A stretch of 7,301 bases of DNA from Desulfurococcales archaeon (GTDB lineage Archaea > Thermoproteota > Thermoprotei_A > Sulfolobales > Ignicoccaceae), in NCBI GenBank assembly GCA_015521275.1, contig WAOJ01000011.1, positions 1 through 7,301 on the forward strand, written 5' to 3'. The stretch's first letter is position 1. Every line of letters starts with the position of its first letter. Shown here in pieces: positions 1 to 6,125 of the stretch. Under the pieces are notes generated by a model, which did not search any database, was not told the origin of the DNA, and saw only the letters and a program-made list of their open reading frames with translations. The position numbers and the translations under genes were made by a program.

Positions 1-81
1 CCATCATACTCCTTCTTCTTTTTGGTCATGTTCCTTGCAATTACATTACTAAGCATCATTATGTATATCTTTTACCTTTAA
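1..81 (+). CDS. C-terminal end of a membrane protein (partial)
   Basis: Frame 1 is open from base 1 and ends at TAA 79-81, giving the last 26 residues of a protein that starts outside the window. These residues are almost all hydrophobic (start PSYSFFFLVMFLA, end IIMYIFYL) and form one transmembrane helix that reaches the C-terminus. The codon frame is free of stops, and the stop overlaps the stop of the opposite-strand cyclo-ligase gene inside the palindrome TTAA (78-81). That is the same tail-to-tail arrangement as the two other convergent pairs here, which supports it being real. The family cannot be told from 26 residues. The stretch is visibly AT-richer than the rest, as expected for codons of Phe, Ile and Leu. 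Confidence 0.55.
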   Translation, partial: PSYSFFFLVMFLAITLLSIIMYIFYL

Positions 82-803
82 TGCGATAAGCGCGATCTGA
101 GTTCCCTTAACAATGGTATTTCCCCAAGCTTCTTCGGGTCCAGCAAGTCCCAAAGTATCCCCTTTGGCCTACTTAACGGCTTGAACCTAAACGATTTTGT
201 CGGAGTGAAGGCCATTGATAAGGGAACGTCCCAAGGGTCTTGTGGCAAGGGAGGCTCCAAGACTTGGACGTCGTGGACGGTGGTAGCTATTGGGACGTTT
301 ACTTCCATGAGCCCTAACTCGGTCAAAATCCCAAACTCCAAGTCCCCGTAGCCAGCTCCCTTACCTATCCTCCTACCTTCGGTGTCTATTGCTACTGAGC
401 CCTCAACCACGAAGTCGACCTTGCCTATGGTTTCAAGTTCTTTTATCGTCCTCAACTTCTTCCCGTACTTGAAGGCCCCCTTTATGGTCGAAGCTTCCCT
501 ATACTTGCTCTCCGGTATCTTCTTGGGATCCAAGAGCAAAAAGCCCTCCCTAAGCCTCGGAGTTGCCATCAGCAAGAGCTTGCCTTGCTCCAAAGCTCCG
601 AGCCTTACCCACCTCTGGGGGCTGTCCGGGTTGCTCTTCACTACTAATGCCTTCTCCCACTCCGGCTCCTTGAATAGCCTCTGGGCAGCTTCCTTAGCTC
701 CCTTGAAGTTCGGTATTCTCCCCTTGATCGGGAAAGGTGGCAAGGCGAAGGGCCTTAGGGCTTCCCAAACGTAATTCCTAATTTCCTCCTTAGTCCTCAA
801 CAC
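78..803 (-). CDS. 5-formyltetrahydrofolate cyclo-ligase-like protein (MTHFS/MTHFSD family)
   Basis: Family members convert 5-formyl-tetrahydrofolate to 5,10-methenyl-tetrahydrofolate with ATP in the cytoplasm. The 241-residue product carries the family signatures: an N-terminal helix with KEEIRNYVWEAL (5-16), the NFKGAKEAA segment (32-40) typical of the archaeal/MTHFSD branch, TPRLREG (81-87), and the nucleotide/substrate loop GKGAGYGDLEFG (147-158), where bacterial enzymes have GxGxGYYDR. The length is slightly above that of bacterial enzymes (about 190-200), as usual for the archaeal branch. The start is GTG at 801-803 with AGAGGTGA close upstream (807-814). It overlaps by 7 bases the stop of the upstream methyltransferase gene, so the two are probably translationally coupled. 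In archaea that use modified pterins rather than folate, the true substrate may be a pterin derivative; this is known only at family level. Confidence 0.82.
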   Translation of the reverse strand: MLRTKEEIRNYVWEALRPFALPPFPIKGRIPNFKGAKEAAQRLFKEPEWEKALVVKSNPDSPQRWVRLGALEQGKLLLMATPRLREGFLLLDPKKIPESKYREASTIKGAFKYGKKLRTIKELETIGKVDFVVEGSVAIDTEGRRIGKGAGYGDLEFGILTELGLMEVNVPIATTVHDVQVLEPPLPQDPWDVPLSMAFTPTKSFRFKPLSRPKGILWDLLDPKKLGEIPLLRELRSRLSH

Positions 804-1303
804 GCCTCACCTCTGAAAGCCTTCAGAGCTTCTTTGAAGCACTTGGGACTTAAGGAAAAGGCCGGAACTTCCTTCGCGTATTCGCAGTATTCCGGACAGA
901 ACTTCTGATGCACCTCCGGCTCTTCTACTAAGAGCATGAAAGTTAGTCCTAAGGCCAAGGCCCAACCTGAAGCAACTATTCCGCAAGGGGAACCCATCAT
1001 TAATGCCTCTGCCAAGGGAATTAGACTCATCCAGAACTGGTTGGGATGCCTAGAGCAAGAATATACCCCGGTCTTGACCAAGACGTCCGTCTCCTGGAAC
1101 CTCTTGGTCCTAGAGCTATGACCGCAAAGCCTCAAGGTCCTCCCCGCTGCAGCGGACATGTATATGGAAAGCAGTAGCAAGGCCAAGCCCAAGGGAAAGG
1201 TGGGCAAGGGCTTTAGGCCCAAGTAGCTATCCAAGGCCCAGAAGAGCAAGGGGAAAAGGGTAAACATCCCTATCCAGAAGGCGAACTTCCAGAACCAGCG
1301 CAC
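797..1303 (-). CDS. ICMT/PEMT-like integral membrane methyltransferase
   Basis: A 168-residue membrane protein of the isoprenylcysteine carboxyl methyltransferase / phospholipid methyltransferase superfamily, which uses S-adenosylmethionine at the membrane. Hydrophobic segments lie at about 7-24, 37-53, 90-105 and 108-125. The diagnostic C-terminal half is present: VKTGVYSCSRHPNQ (76-89, with the RHP SAM-site motif), the acidic pair LVEEPEV (125-131), then a tyrosine-rich stretch PEYCEYAKEVPAF (137-149) equivalent to the family's E-Y-x-x-Y-x-x-x-V-P-x-F. The start is GTG 1301-1303, with only a weak GGGGTT upstream. Its end overlaps the next gene by 7 bases. Six cysteines fall in the C-terminal two thirds. 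The substrate (lipid, prenylated molecule or protein) cannot be told. In crenarchaea lipid or quinone modification is as plausible as protein methylation. Confidence 0.75.
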   Translation of the reverse strand: MRWFWKFAFWIGMFTLFPLLFWALDSYLGLKPLPTFPLGLALLLLSIYMSAAAGRTLRLCGHSSRTKRFQETDVLVKTGVYSCSRHPNQFWMSLIPLAEALMMGSPCGIVASGWALALGLTFMLLVEEPEVHQKFCPEYCEYAKEVPAFSLSPKCFKEALKAFRGEAC

Positions 1304-1340
1304 GTTTAACCCCTAATCGCCTTCAAGGGCTAAGGAAGCA
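1304..1340. promoter_or_regulatory. Short divergent intergenic region
   Basis: These 37 bases separate the start codons of the methyltransferase (-) and the tRNA thiolase (+). The motif GTTTAACCC (1304-1312) is weakly TATA-like and lies about 30 bases before the + strand ATG. This would put a + strand start near 1333 with a leader of under 10 bases containing AAGGA (1332-1336). No convincing TATA element is visible for the - strand gene. The promoter assignment is an inference. Confidence 0.25.
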
Positions 1341-2210
1341 ATGAAGTGTTCGCTTTGTAACAAGAGGGCCTTCTTCAAGGGTCCTTTGGGCCCCTTCTGC
1401 GAGGGGCACCTGATAGAGAGCGTTAGGGAGAGGGCTAGGAAGGAGATAGAGGGGGTAAACGAGAAGATCTTGTTAGCCGTTTCCGGTGGGAAGGACTCCT
1501 TGGTCCTAATGGACGTCATGGCTCACATATACGATAAAGAGAAGCTCGTGGCGGTTACTGTGGTCGAGGGCGCTGGGAGGTATAGGCTCAAGGAGGTTGA
1601 GGTGGCAAAGGCATTTGCCCAAAAGTTGGGGATAAGGTACTACTACGTAACTTTCAAGGAACTCTTCGGCTTAACGTTGGACGAAATGGTTTCCAAGGGA
1701 AGGCTCAGCCCCTGCACCTATTGCGGGGTATTTAGGAGGAGGGCCTTGGAGTACTTGGCGGAAAAAGAAGGAGCTATAGTAGCCACTGGCCACACCTTGG
1801 ACGACGAGGCCCATACAGCCTTACTAAACCTCTTGAGGGGCTCTTGGGAGGACGTCTTAAAGATAAACTCGAGGGTGAGGCTAAAACCTTTAAGAAAGGT
1901 GTATGAGGTCGAAGTTGCGGCCTACGCCAAGGTAATAGGCGTCCCCTTCCAGAGCGAGGAGTGCCCTTACATAGTGACCAGACCGTCCCTTAGGGCAAGG
2001 CTTAGGGAGAGACTCTTCGAGCTGGAAGAGGTTAGGCCAGGAACCTTGATCAGGTGGAGGGAAGCCTTGGAGAGGCTTGGGTCCCCTAAGAGGAGGGTTA
2101 AGTATTGTAAGCTCTGTGGCTACCCCACTTCTCCAGATAGAGAGATCTGTAGGGCTTGTGAGCTGGCCATGGAAGTGGGAGCGAGAGTCCCCAAGAGGCT
2201 GAGACCTTGA
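1341..2210 (+). CDS. ttuA: tRNA 2-thiouridine synthetase, TtuA/Ncs6 (CTU1) family
   Basis: A cytosolic enzyme that adenylates and thiolates a uridine of tRNA (U54 in the TtuA branch, wobble U34 in the Ncs6/NcsA branch). Both branches take sulfur from a ubiquitin-like carrier protein. All expected parts are visible in 289 residues: an N-terminal zinc finger C3-C6-C20-H23, the PP-loop SGGKDS (48-53), Cys125 and Cys128 in PCTYCG, the GHTLDDEA motif (150-157) followed by LLNLLRG, Cys208 in EECPY, and a C-terminal zinc finger C256-C259-C270-C273. In characterised TtuA, the cysteines equivalent to 125, 128 and 208 hold a 4Fe-4S cluster. The ATG start is required because the zinc finger begins at residue 3. 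The stop overlaps the next gene as TTGA. Which uridine is modified cannot be decided from the sequence alone. No sulfur-carrier gene lies in the window. Confidence 0.92.
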   Translation: MKCSLCNKRAFFKGPLGPFCEGHLIESVRERARKEIEGVNEKILLAVSGGKDSLVLMDVMAHIYDKEKLVAVTVVEGAGRYRLKEVEVAKAFAQKLGIRYYYVTFKELFGLTLDEMVSKGRLSPCTYCGVFRRRALEYLAEKEGAIVATGHTLDDEAHTALLNLLRGSWEDVLKINSRVRLKPLRKVYEVEVAAYAKVIGVPFQSEECPYIVTRPSLRARLRERLFELEEVRPGTLIRWREALERLGSPKRRVKYCKLCGYPTSPDREICRACELAMEVGARVPKRLRP

Positions 2211-2632
2211 GGCCCGCGGAGGGAACGGTAATAGTAATGGACTTGGACAAGTTTTCGGAGGTCGTCAAGGAGAGGGGGTGGAGCGAGTGGAGGCCCAACG
2301 ACGCCACAGCTTTACTAACGGAGCTGGTGAAGGACTTCGCTTCCAAGTGGGGTGGCTCAGTAATATGGGGGTTGGACGAGGAGAGGGGAACCGAGGAAGT
2401 TGTTGTAGAAATACCCTATGTTGAGCCCCACGAAGTGGAGGAGGACCTTAAAAGGATAAGGGAGAGGCTAAAGGAAATGGGAGTTTCTATAAGCATAGTT
2501 GCCGTTAAGGACTTCGTCTTTCCGGAGGCCAGCGATAGGAGAAAGGCCTATAGGGCAACTCCGGGCAGGAGGAGGGCTAAGAAGCTCTTGGAAAAATTAA
2601 AGAGGTCCGGAGGAGGAATTCTCATTACTTAA
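2207..2632 (+). CDS. Small palm/nucleotidyl-cyclase-fold-like protein, function unknown
   Basis: I do not recognise a named family. The 141 residues show a beta-alpha-beta-beta-alpha-beta order like the palm domain of GGDEF proteins, class III cyclases and archaeal GTP cyclohydrolase III. Strand 1 is TVIVMDLDKF (7-16) with possible metal ligands Asp12 and Asp14. A helix runs to about residue 47, followed by a beta-hairpin SVIWGLDEERGTEEVVVEI (51-69) whose turn GLDEERG sits where GGDEF lies. Next come helix EVEEDLKRIRERLKEMG, strand VSISIVAV, and a basic end with TPGRRRAKKLLEKLK, resembling the helix after the last palm strand. The TTG start (2207-2209) overlaps the TtuA stop as TTGA and has GAGG at 2195-2198. 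Later starts would cut into strand 1. It is probably co-translated with TtuA. Fold assignment is inference; nucleotide binding is unproven. Confidence 0.68.
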   Translation: MRPAEGTVIVMDLDKFSEVVKERGWSEWRPNDATALLTELVKDFASKWGGSVIWGLDEERGTEEVVVEIPYVEPHEVEEDLKRIRERLKEMGVSISIVAVKDFVFPEASDRRKAYRATPGRRRAKKLLEKLKRSGGGILIT

Positions 2633-3731
2633 CTCCAAGCTCCGGTGAGGCGGTCGCAGTCGTAACTAACGGTACCTTGCCTCCGAAGAGGCTCACGTCC
2701 TCCTTAACCTCCAACACTAGCTTGTAACCCCTCGTGTTCCACTGCTTTTCGACCGTAAAGGTCGTACACTTAGCGAAGGGCAAGGAGTTTATTAATGCTG
2801 TATCTTTAGCCACTACCTTGTCTGGCGCGAACATTAGGTCCTCTACAACCTTCAAGGTAGCGTTAAGCGTCGGAACGCTCTCTACGGGCACTATGTTGGG
2901 GACGTAAACGCAGCCTTGTACCTCTTGACCTTCTGAGGCCTTCTTCACCTCTTTGCCTTCTACGAAGTACTGGGCCTTCAAGTTTGGCTTTATGTAGTAT
3001 AGGAAGAAGTCATAGTTAGGCACGTAGTATACTACTGCCTTACCCACGCTTATGTAGGTACCTCTGACGTAAGCGGTAGGCCCGGCTCCCAAGAAGCCGA
3101 CGAGCTGGACTCCGTAGAACTTGGGGACCTTGGCTACTAGCTTTACCTCCTTCCCAGGCTCTACGGTAGTTTGGTTCAAGGTTTGATCCGGCAAGTTGGC
3201 CATATCGACTTTGGCTTGGAGCGTTATTGGAACGTCACAGTCATTCTTAATGGTAAACGTTATCTTTTCGCCAGGCACTGTTCTGATCAAGTCTGAACTA
3301 ACCTTTAAGCAGCTGTATAATCCGGCTTCCTCCTCGTTCGCTTTAACTATCTTCAAGTAGCCTACGTGGTCTAGTTTAACGCCGGCCACGTTCAAGTCTA
3401 CGTAAAGGCCTTCTGCGTTCGGCTTAACTACTACGTCCACACCCCCTACTTTGGGCATCTTCTTGAAGTACACCAACACGGTCCTACAACTCTCTTTGTC
3501 GCTCAACTTCAAGGTTGTTTGGTAATACTTGGGAGGGTTTATGCTATCTCCCCTTAAGGTTAGGACAGCTATGTGGCTACCTCCGTTTTCTTTAACACAG
3601 AGCTTGAGCACATAGTAGTCCTTGAGAGTAGTTATGTAGGTTATGGGTTTTCCGTTATAGTACCAAGTAACTTTCACTGTGGCAGCTAGGGCTAGCGCTG
3701 CTAATGCTATTAAAACTGCACTAAACCTCAT
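2625..3731 (-). CDS. Secreted beta-rich protein with three cysteine pairs, function unknown
   Basis: An exported protein of about 368 residues that I do not recognise. Residues 1-17 form a clean Sec signal peptide (MRFSAVLIALAALALAA), with cleavage likely after Ala16 or Ala17. No later transmembrane segment or C-terminal anchor is seen. The mature part is strand-rich and has only six cysteines, in three neighbouring pairs: 45/82, 141/165 and 274/322 (counted from ATG 3731), suggesting three disulfide-stabilised Ig-like modules. The middle one has PGEKITFTIKNDC and EPGKEVKLVAKVP, typical of Ig-like/CARDB-type beta-sandwiches. The N- and C-terminal modules look like copies of each other. An upstream GTG at 3744-3746 would add five residues. 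ATG is preferred because it gives a standard signal-peptide start. The stop (TAA 2625-2627) lies inside the end of the palm-like gene on the other strand. Confidence 0.72.
   Translation of the reverse strand: MRFSAVLIALAALALAATVKVTWYYNGKPITYITTLKDYYVLKLCVKENGGSHIAVLTLRGDSINPPKYYQTTLKLSDKESCRTVLVYFKKMPKVGGVDVVVKPNAEGLYVDLNVAGVKLDHVGYLKIVKANEEEAGLYSCLKVSSDLIRTVPGEKITFTIKNDCDVPITLQAKVDMANLPDQTLNQTTVEPGKEVKLVAKVPKFYGVQLVGFLGAGPTAYVRGTYISVGKAVVYYVPNYDFFLYYIKPNLKAQYFVEGKEVKKASEGQEVQGCVYVPNIVPVESVPTLNATLKVVEDLMFAPDKVVAKDTALINSLPFAKCTTFTVEKQWNTRGYKLVLEVKEDVSLFGGKVPLVTTATASPELGVK
3709..3716 (+). promoter_or_regulatory. Possible TATA element for the helicase gene
   Basis: TATTAAAA on the + strand matches the archaeal TATA box reasonably well, inside the signal-peptide codons of the opposite gene. 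Transcription from it would start near 3738, downstream of the helicase ATG at 3730. If used, it would favour the TTG start at 3796, which has GGAGGT at 3780-3785. This is an inference from one motif. Confidence 0.3.
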
Positions 3732-5469
3732 GGCTCTCAAGCCCACAAGCGTACTGAGGCTAATTTGTGGATATGACTTGGAGGTAAAGGGAACCTTGAA
3801 GGTAAGGTTGAGGAAGTATCAAGAGAAAGCCCTAAGGATAGCGCTGGAGAAGAGGAGGTGTGTAATAGTAATGCCTACCGGCTCTGGAAAAACAATAGTT
3901 GCTGGAGCTTGGCTGGAGGAACTCTTTAAGAGGGGGATAAAGAAGGCGTTGGTGTTGGAGCCCACCAGAATACTAGTTGAACAGACGACGTTAGTTTTTA
4001 ATGAAAAGTTCGAACTAAAGGCAAAGGCCTTACATGGCGGAAAGGGGGAATCGGTAAAGAGGGAAGCGGTCAAAGCCCCCGTCGTCGTCTCAACCCCGGA
4101 AGAGGCCGAGCTTTGGCTAGAGGAACTCAAACCTTCCCAAGCCATAGTGGTGGACGAGTGCCACCATACCGTCGGCAAGGACCCTTACGTGAGAGTGGTC
4201 AAGGAAATTGAAGCGGAATGGAGGTTAGGCCTAAGCGCCTTCGTACCTCCCAAGAGGAGGAAGCTCATCGAGGACTACATAGGGGAAATAGTTGAGATAG
4301 GGTGGGAAGAGCTAAAGGAGTACTTGCCGGAGTGGATAGGCGAGATCTACGAGGCGCCTCTGAAAGGCTCATGCAAGGAACTCTACGAGGAACTCTTGGA
4401 AATCTGGAGGCAAGGTGACAAGAGGCGGAGGCTCTTGGCAAGCATGGCAATAAGGTTCTTGGTGAGGGACGGCGCCTTGGCCCTCTTAGACTCCGCTAAA
4501 AAGGATACTAAGCTCGGGAAGCTGCTTAAGGGCTTGAAGAACTTGGAGCCTTGCGTCAAGGAGCAACCGCTCCACAAGTTTGAGGCCTTGAAGAGGGCTT
4601 TAGACGACCATCCCTTCGATAAGGCCTTAATTTTCATAGATAGGGTAATAGTGGCCGAAGAAGTGGCCAAGAGGGTTGGAGCCGGCCTCTTGGTTGGCAA
4701 GAGGTGGAAGGGGAGTAAGCTAGAGGAGGTGAAGAAGTCTAAGATAATAGTCTCAACCTCGGCCGGGGAAGAGGGAATAGACCTACCTGAGATGGACTTG
4801 TTAGTTTTATGGAGCAACACGGCCTCAACCTTGAGGTTCATACAGAGGATAGGCAGACTCCTAAGGCCGAAGCCCGGAAAGCTGAAGTTCATGGTATTCA
4901 TAGTTACTCCGGAAACAATAGATACGGACCTACTCATAGAGGCATTAACGCTTGCCAAGAGGTTAGGTGTCGATCCGCATGTGGACTTGGAGGTCCTAAA
5001 GAGGATACTGGCGAGGGGGTCTATAGCAAACATATTGGAAAGCTTGAGGAGCCAGCCGTTGCCGGAGGACGTAATAGCTGAATTGACGGGCTTGTCTAGA
5101 TATAGGGTTAGGAGGGTCTTGAAGAGGATGGCCGAGGAAGGGATAGTCGCTTACATCCACTCCCCCTTTGGGAGGCTTTGGTTCTTACAAGAGAACTGGG
5201 AGGGGGCATACGAGTTCCCTGAACTGTTGGAACCGGTTGAAGGAGCTAAGGTCAAAGTAGAGGAGTTGGGCATAAGTGGAAGCCCAGAGAAGGTGGCGGA
5301 AGAGGTCAAGAAGAGACTTCCCGTAGGACCCTTAACAGTGAGCGTGAGGGTTAGGACGAAGAGCATGGAGGTATATGACGTTAGGAAGTACGATTTCGTA
5401 ATAAAGGTTCCGGAAGTTGCTGAACTAATTCCAAAAAACGCGGCTTCCAAGGGCTTGCTCTTCCCTTAG
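3730..5469 (+). CDS. SF2 DECH-box helicase (Hef/RIG-I/XPB-like) with C-terminal winged helix
   Basis: An ATP-dependent nucleic acid translocase/helicase of about 579 residues. Numbered from ATG 3730, it has a YQ motif (LRKYQ), Walker A MPTGSGKT (48-55), motif Ia LEPTRILVEQ, Walker B/DExH DECH (142-145), motif III as LSAF (168-171) in place of the usual SAT/TAT, motif V STSAGEEGID (342-351) and motif VI QRIGRLLR (372-379). A helical stretch of roughly 100 residues sits between the two RecA domains, as in Hef/FANCM/RIG-I relatives. Motif VI recalls XPB. A winged helix follows (about 444-486, LPEDVIAELTGLS... then the wing HSPFGRLWF). The last 90 residues are unassigned, and no ERCC4 nuclease motif is present. 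The start is uncertain: GTG 3679 and ATG 3730 lack a Shine-Dalgarno, while TTG 3796 has GGAGGT ten bases upstream. A DNA repair role is likely but unproven. Confidence 0.85.
   Translation: MALKPTSVLRLICGYDLEVKGTLKVRLRKYQEKALRIALEKRRCVIVMPTGSGKTIVAGAWLEELFKRGIKKALVLEPTRILVEQTTLVFNEKFELKAKALHGGKGESVKREAVKAPVVVSTPEEAELWLEELKPSQAIVVDECHHTVGKDPYVRVVKEIEAEWRLGLSAFVPPKRRKLIEDYIGEIVEIGWEELKEYLPEWIGEIYEAPLKGSCKELYEELLEIWRQGDKRRRLLASMAIRFLVRDGALALLDSAKKDTKLGKLLKGLKNLEPCVKEQPLHKFEALKRALDDHPFDKALIFIDRVIVAEEVAKRVGAGLLVGKRWKGSKLEEVKKSKIIVSTSAGEEGIDLPEMDLLVLWSNTASTLRFIQRIGRLLRPKPGKLKFMVFIVTPETIDTDLLIEALTLAKRLGVDPHVDLEVLKRILARGSIANILESLRSQPLPEDVIAELTGLSRYRVRRVLKRMAEEGIVAYIHSPFGRLWFLQENWEGAYEFPELLEPVEGAKVKVEELGISGSPEKVAEEVKKRLPVGPLTVSVRVRTKSMEVYDVRKYDFVIKVPEVAELIPKNAASKGLLFP
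3780..3785 (+). promoter_or_regulatory. Shine-Dalgarno-like site before an alternative helicase start
   Basis: GGAGGT, ten bases before TTG 3796, is the only good ribosome binding site near the beginning of the helicase frame. Starting there the protein begins MKVRLRKYQ, still keeping every helicase motif. It competes with the ATG at 3730, which has no such site. Confidence 0.35.
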
Positions 5470-5918
5470 AGCTTGCTCGCAGCTGGTACGTCTTTCCTCC
5501 TAGCTATGAACACGCTCCTCTTACAAGCCACTACCACTTTGGTGCTCACGCTTCCCAGCAAGTAACCGCTAGTGCCCAAGCCTCTGGAGCCTAGGACCAC
5601 CAAGTCCACGTCGAGCTCTTCAGCGCTTTCGAGTATCTTGTCCACGGGCTTCCCTTCCTTTACAATGTATTTAACTTCAACTCCCAGCTCCTTGGACTTC
5701 TCTTTGAGTTCTTTCTCGAGTTTTTCTGCTCTTTCCTTCAGGGGCTTTATGAGTAGGTCTTTATGGGGTATGTCCGGTATCACGGTAGTGTCTATGACGT
5801 GAACTACGTATAGCTCTGCGCCGTACTTCTTGGCTAAGTCGGCGGCGGCTTCAAAGGCATACCAGCTGCAGAGGCTCGAGTCATGAGCCATAAGTATTTT
5901 CTTTATTCCTTGGAACAT
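5466..5918 (-). CDS. Universal stress protein, UspA family
   Basis: A single-domain cytosolic UspA protein of 150 residues with a Rossmann-like ATP-binding fold, usually a dimer and induced by stress. Visible parts are strand 1 KKILMAHDSS (6-15) with the conserved Asp13, helix 1 with AFEAAADLAKKYGAEL, strand 2 LYVVHVID, a lysine/glutamate-rich helix (58-78), and strand VKYIVKEGKP. The C-terminal half carries DVDLVVLGSRGLG (103-115) and LLGSVSTKVV (120-129). The nucleotide motif is present as G110-x2-G113-x8-G122-S123, one residue shorter than the usual x9. It starts 5 bases after the stop of the 66-residue gene and is the last gene of the PIN operon. Its stop overlaps that of the helicase by 4 bases. 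The ATG is preceded by TGAGAGCC, not a good Shine-Dalgarno, so coupling to the upstream gene is likely. Confidence 0.9.
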   Translation of the reverse strand: MFQGIKKILMAHDSSLCSWYAFEAAADLAKKYGAELYVVHVIDTTVIPDIPHKDLLIKPLKERAEKLEKELKEKSKELGVEVKYIVKEGKPVDKILESAEELDVDLVVLGSRGLGTSGYLLGSVSTKVVVACKRSVFIARRKDVPAASKL

Positions 5919-5923
5919 GGCTC

Positions 5924-6124
5924 TCAGCCGCTGAGCAACAACATCCTAACTATCTTCACGCTCTTCTCCATTACTCTGGCTAAGGGTAACACAGCTTCCT
6001 TCGCCAGCTTCACAGCTTCCTCGTATTCCTCGTATTTGGCCTTCAACGTGTTCTCGGTTACGAACTCCTTGAGCTTTTCGTCTAACAGGAAGCTCAAGGA
6101 CTCCTCTTCCCTCACCTTTGCCAT
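5924..6124 (-). CDS. Small helical protein of 66 residues, function unknown
   Basis: I do not recognise a family. The product is small, highly charged but nearly balanced (13 acidic, 12 basic residues), has no cysteine, and is predicted almost entirely helical: a first helix around 9-21, a second around 27-45 with KYEEYEEAVKLAKEAV, and a third after Pro47 (48-64) ending in a hydrophobic MLLLSG. It is taken as real because the ATG (6122-6124) has the best ribosome binding site in the window, AGGAGGTG seven bases upstream, and because it sits 1 base after the PIN stop and 5 bases before the UspA start. A helical partner or antitoxin-like role for the PIN protein is possible but is only inferred from position. 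Confidence 0.75.
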   Translation of the reverse strand: MAKVREEESLSFLLDEKLKEFVTENTLKAKYEEYEEAVKLAKEAVLPLARVMEKSVKIVRMLLLSG

Positions 6125-6125
6125 C

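Noticed and set aside
382..774. A 130-codon open frame on the + strand opposite the cyclo-ligase gene
   Set aside because: It mirrors a clearly conserved gene, with a serine-rich product and no motif.
3679..3729. N-terminal extension of the helicase from GTG 3679
   Set aside because: The extra 17 residues (alanine-rich) are the reverse reading of the neighbour's signal peptide, and no ribosome binding site precedes the GTG.
4383..5033. A 216-codon open frame on the - strand inside the helicase gene
   Set aside because: It is antisense to helicase motifs IV-VI, its product is serine/leucine-rich low-complexity text as expected from reading AGG/GAG-rich codons backwards, and it has no ribosome binding site or recognisable domain.
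3721..5930. Shared context TGAGAGCCATG before the secreted protein (ATG 3731) and UspA (ATG 5918) as a common translational signal
   Set aside because: Only two occurrences were seen, one includes the previous gene's TGA stop, and the motif has no clear match to the 16S rRNA 3' end; chance is likely.
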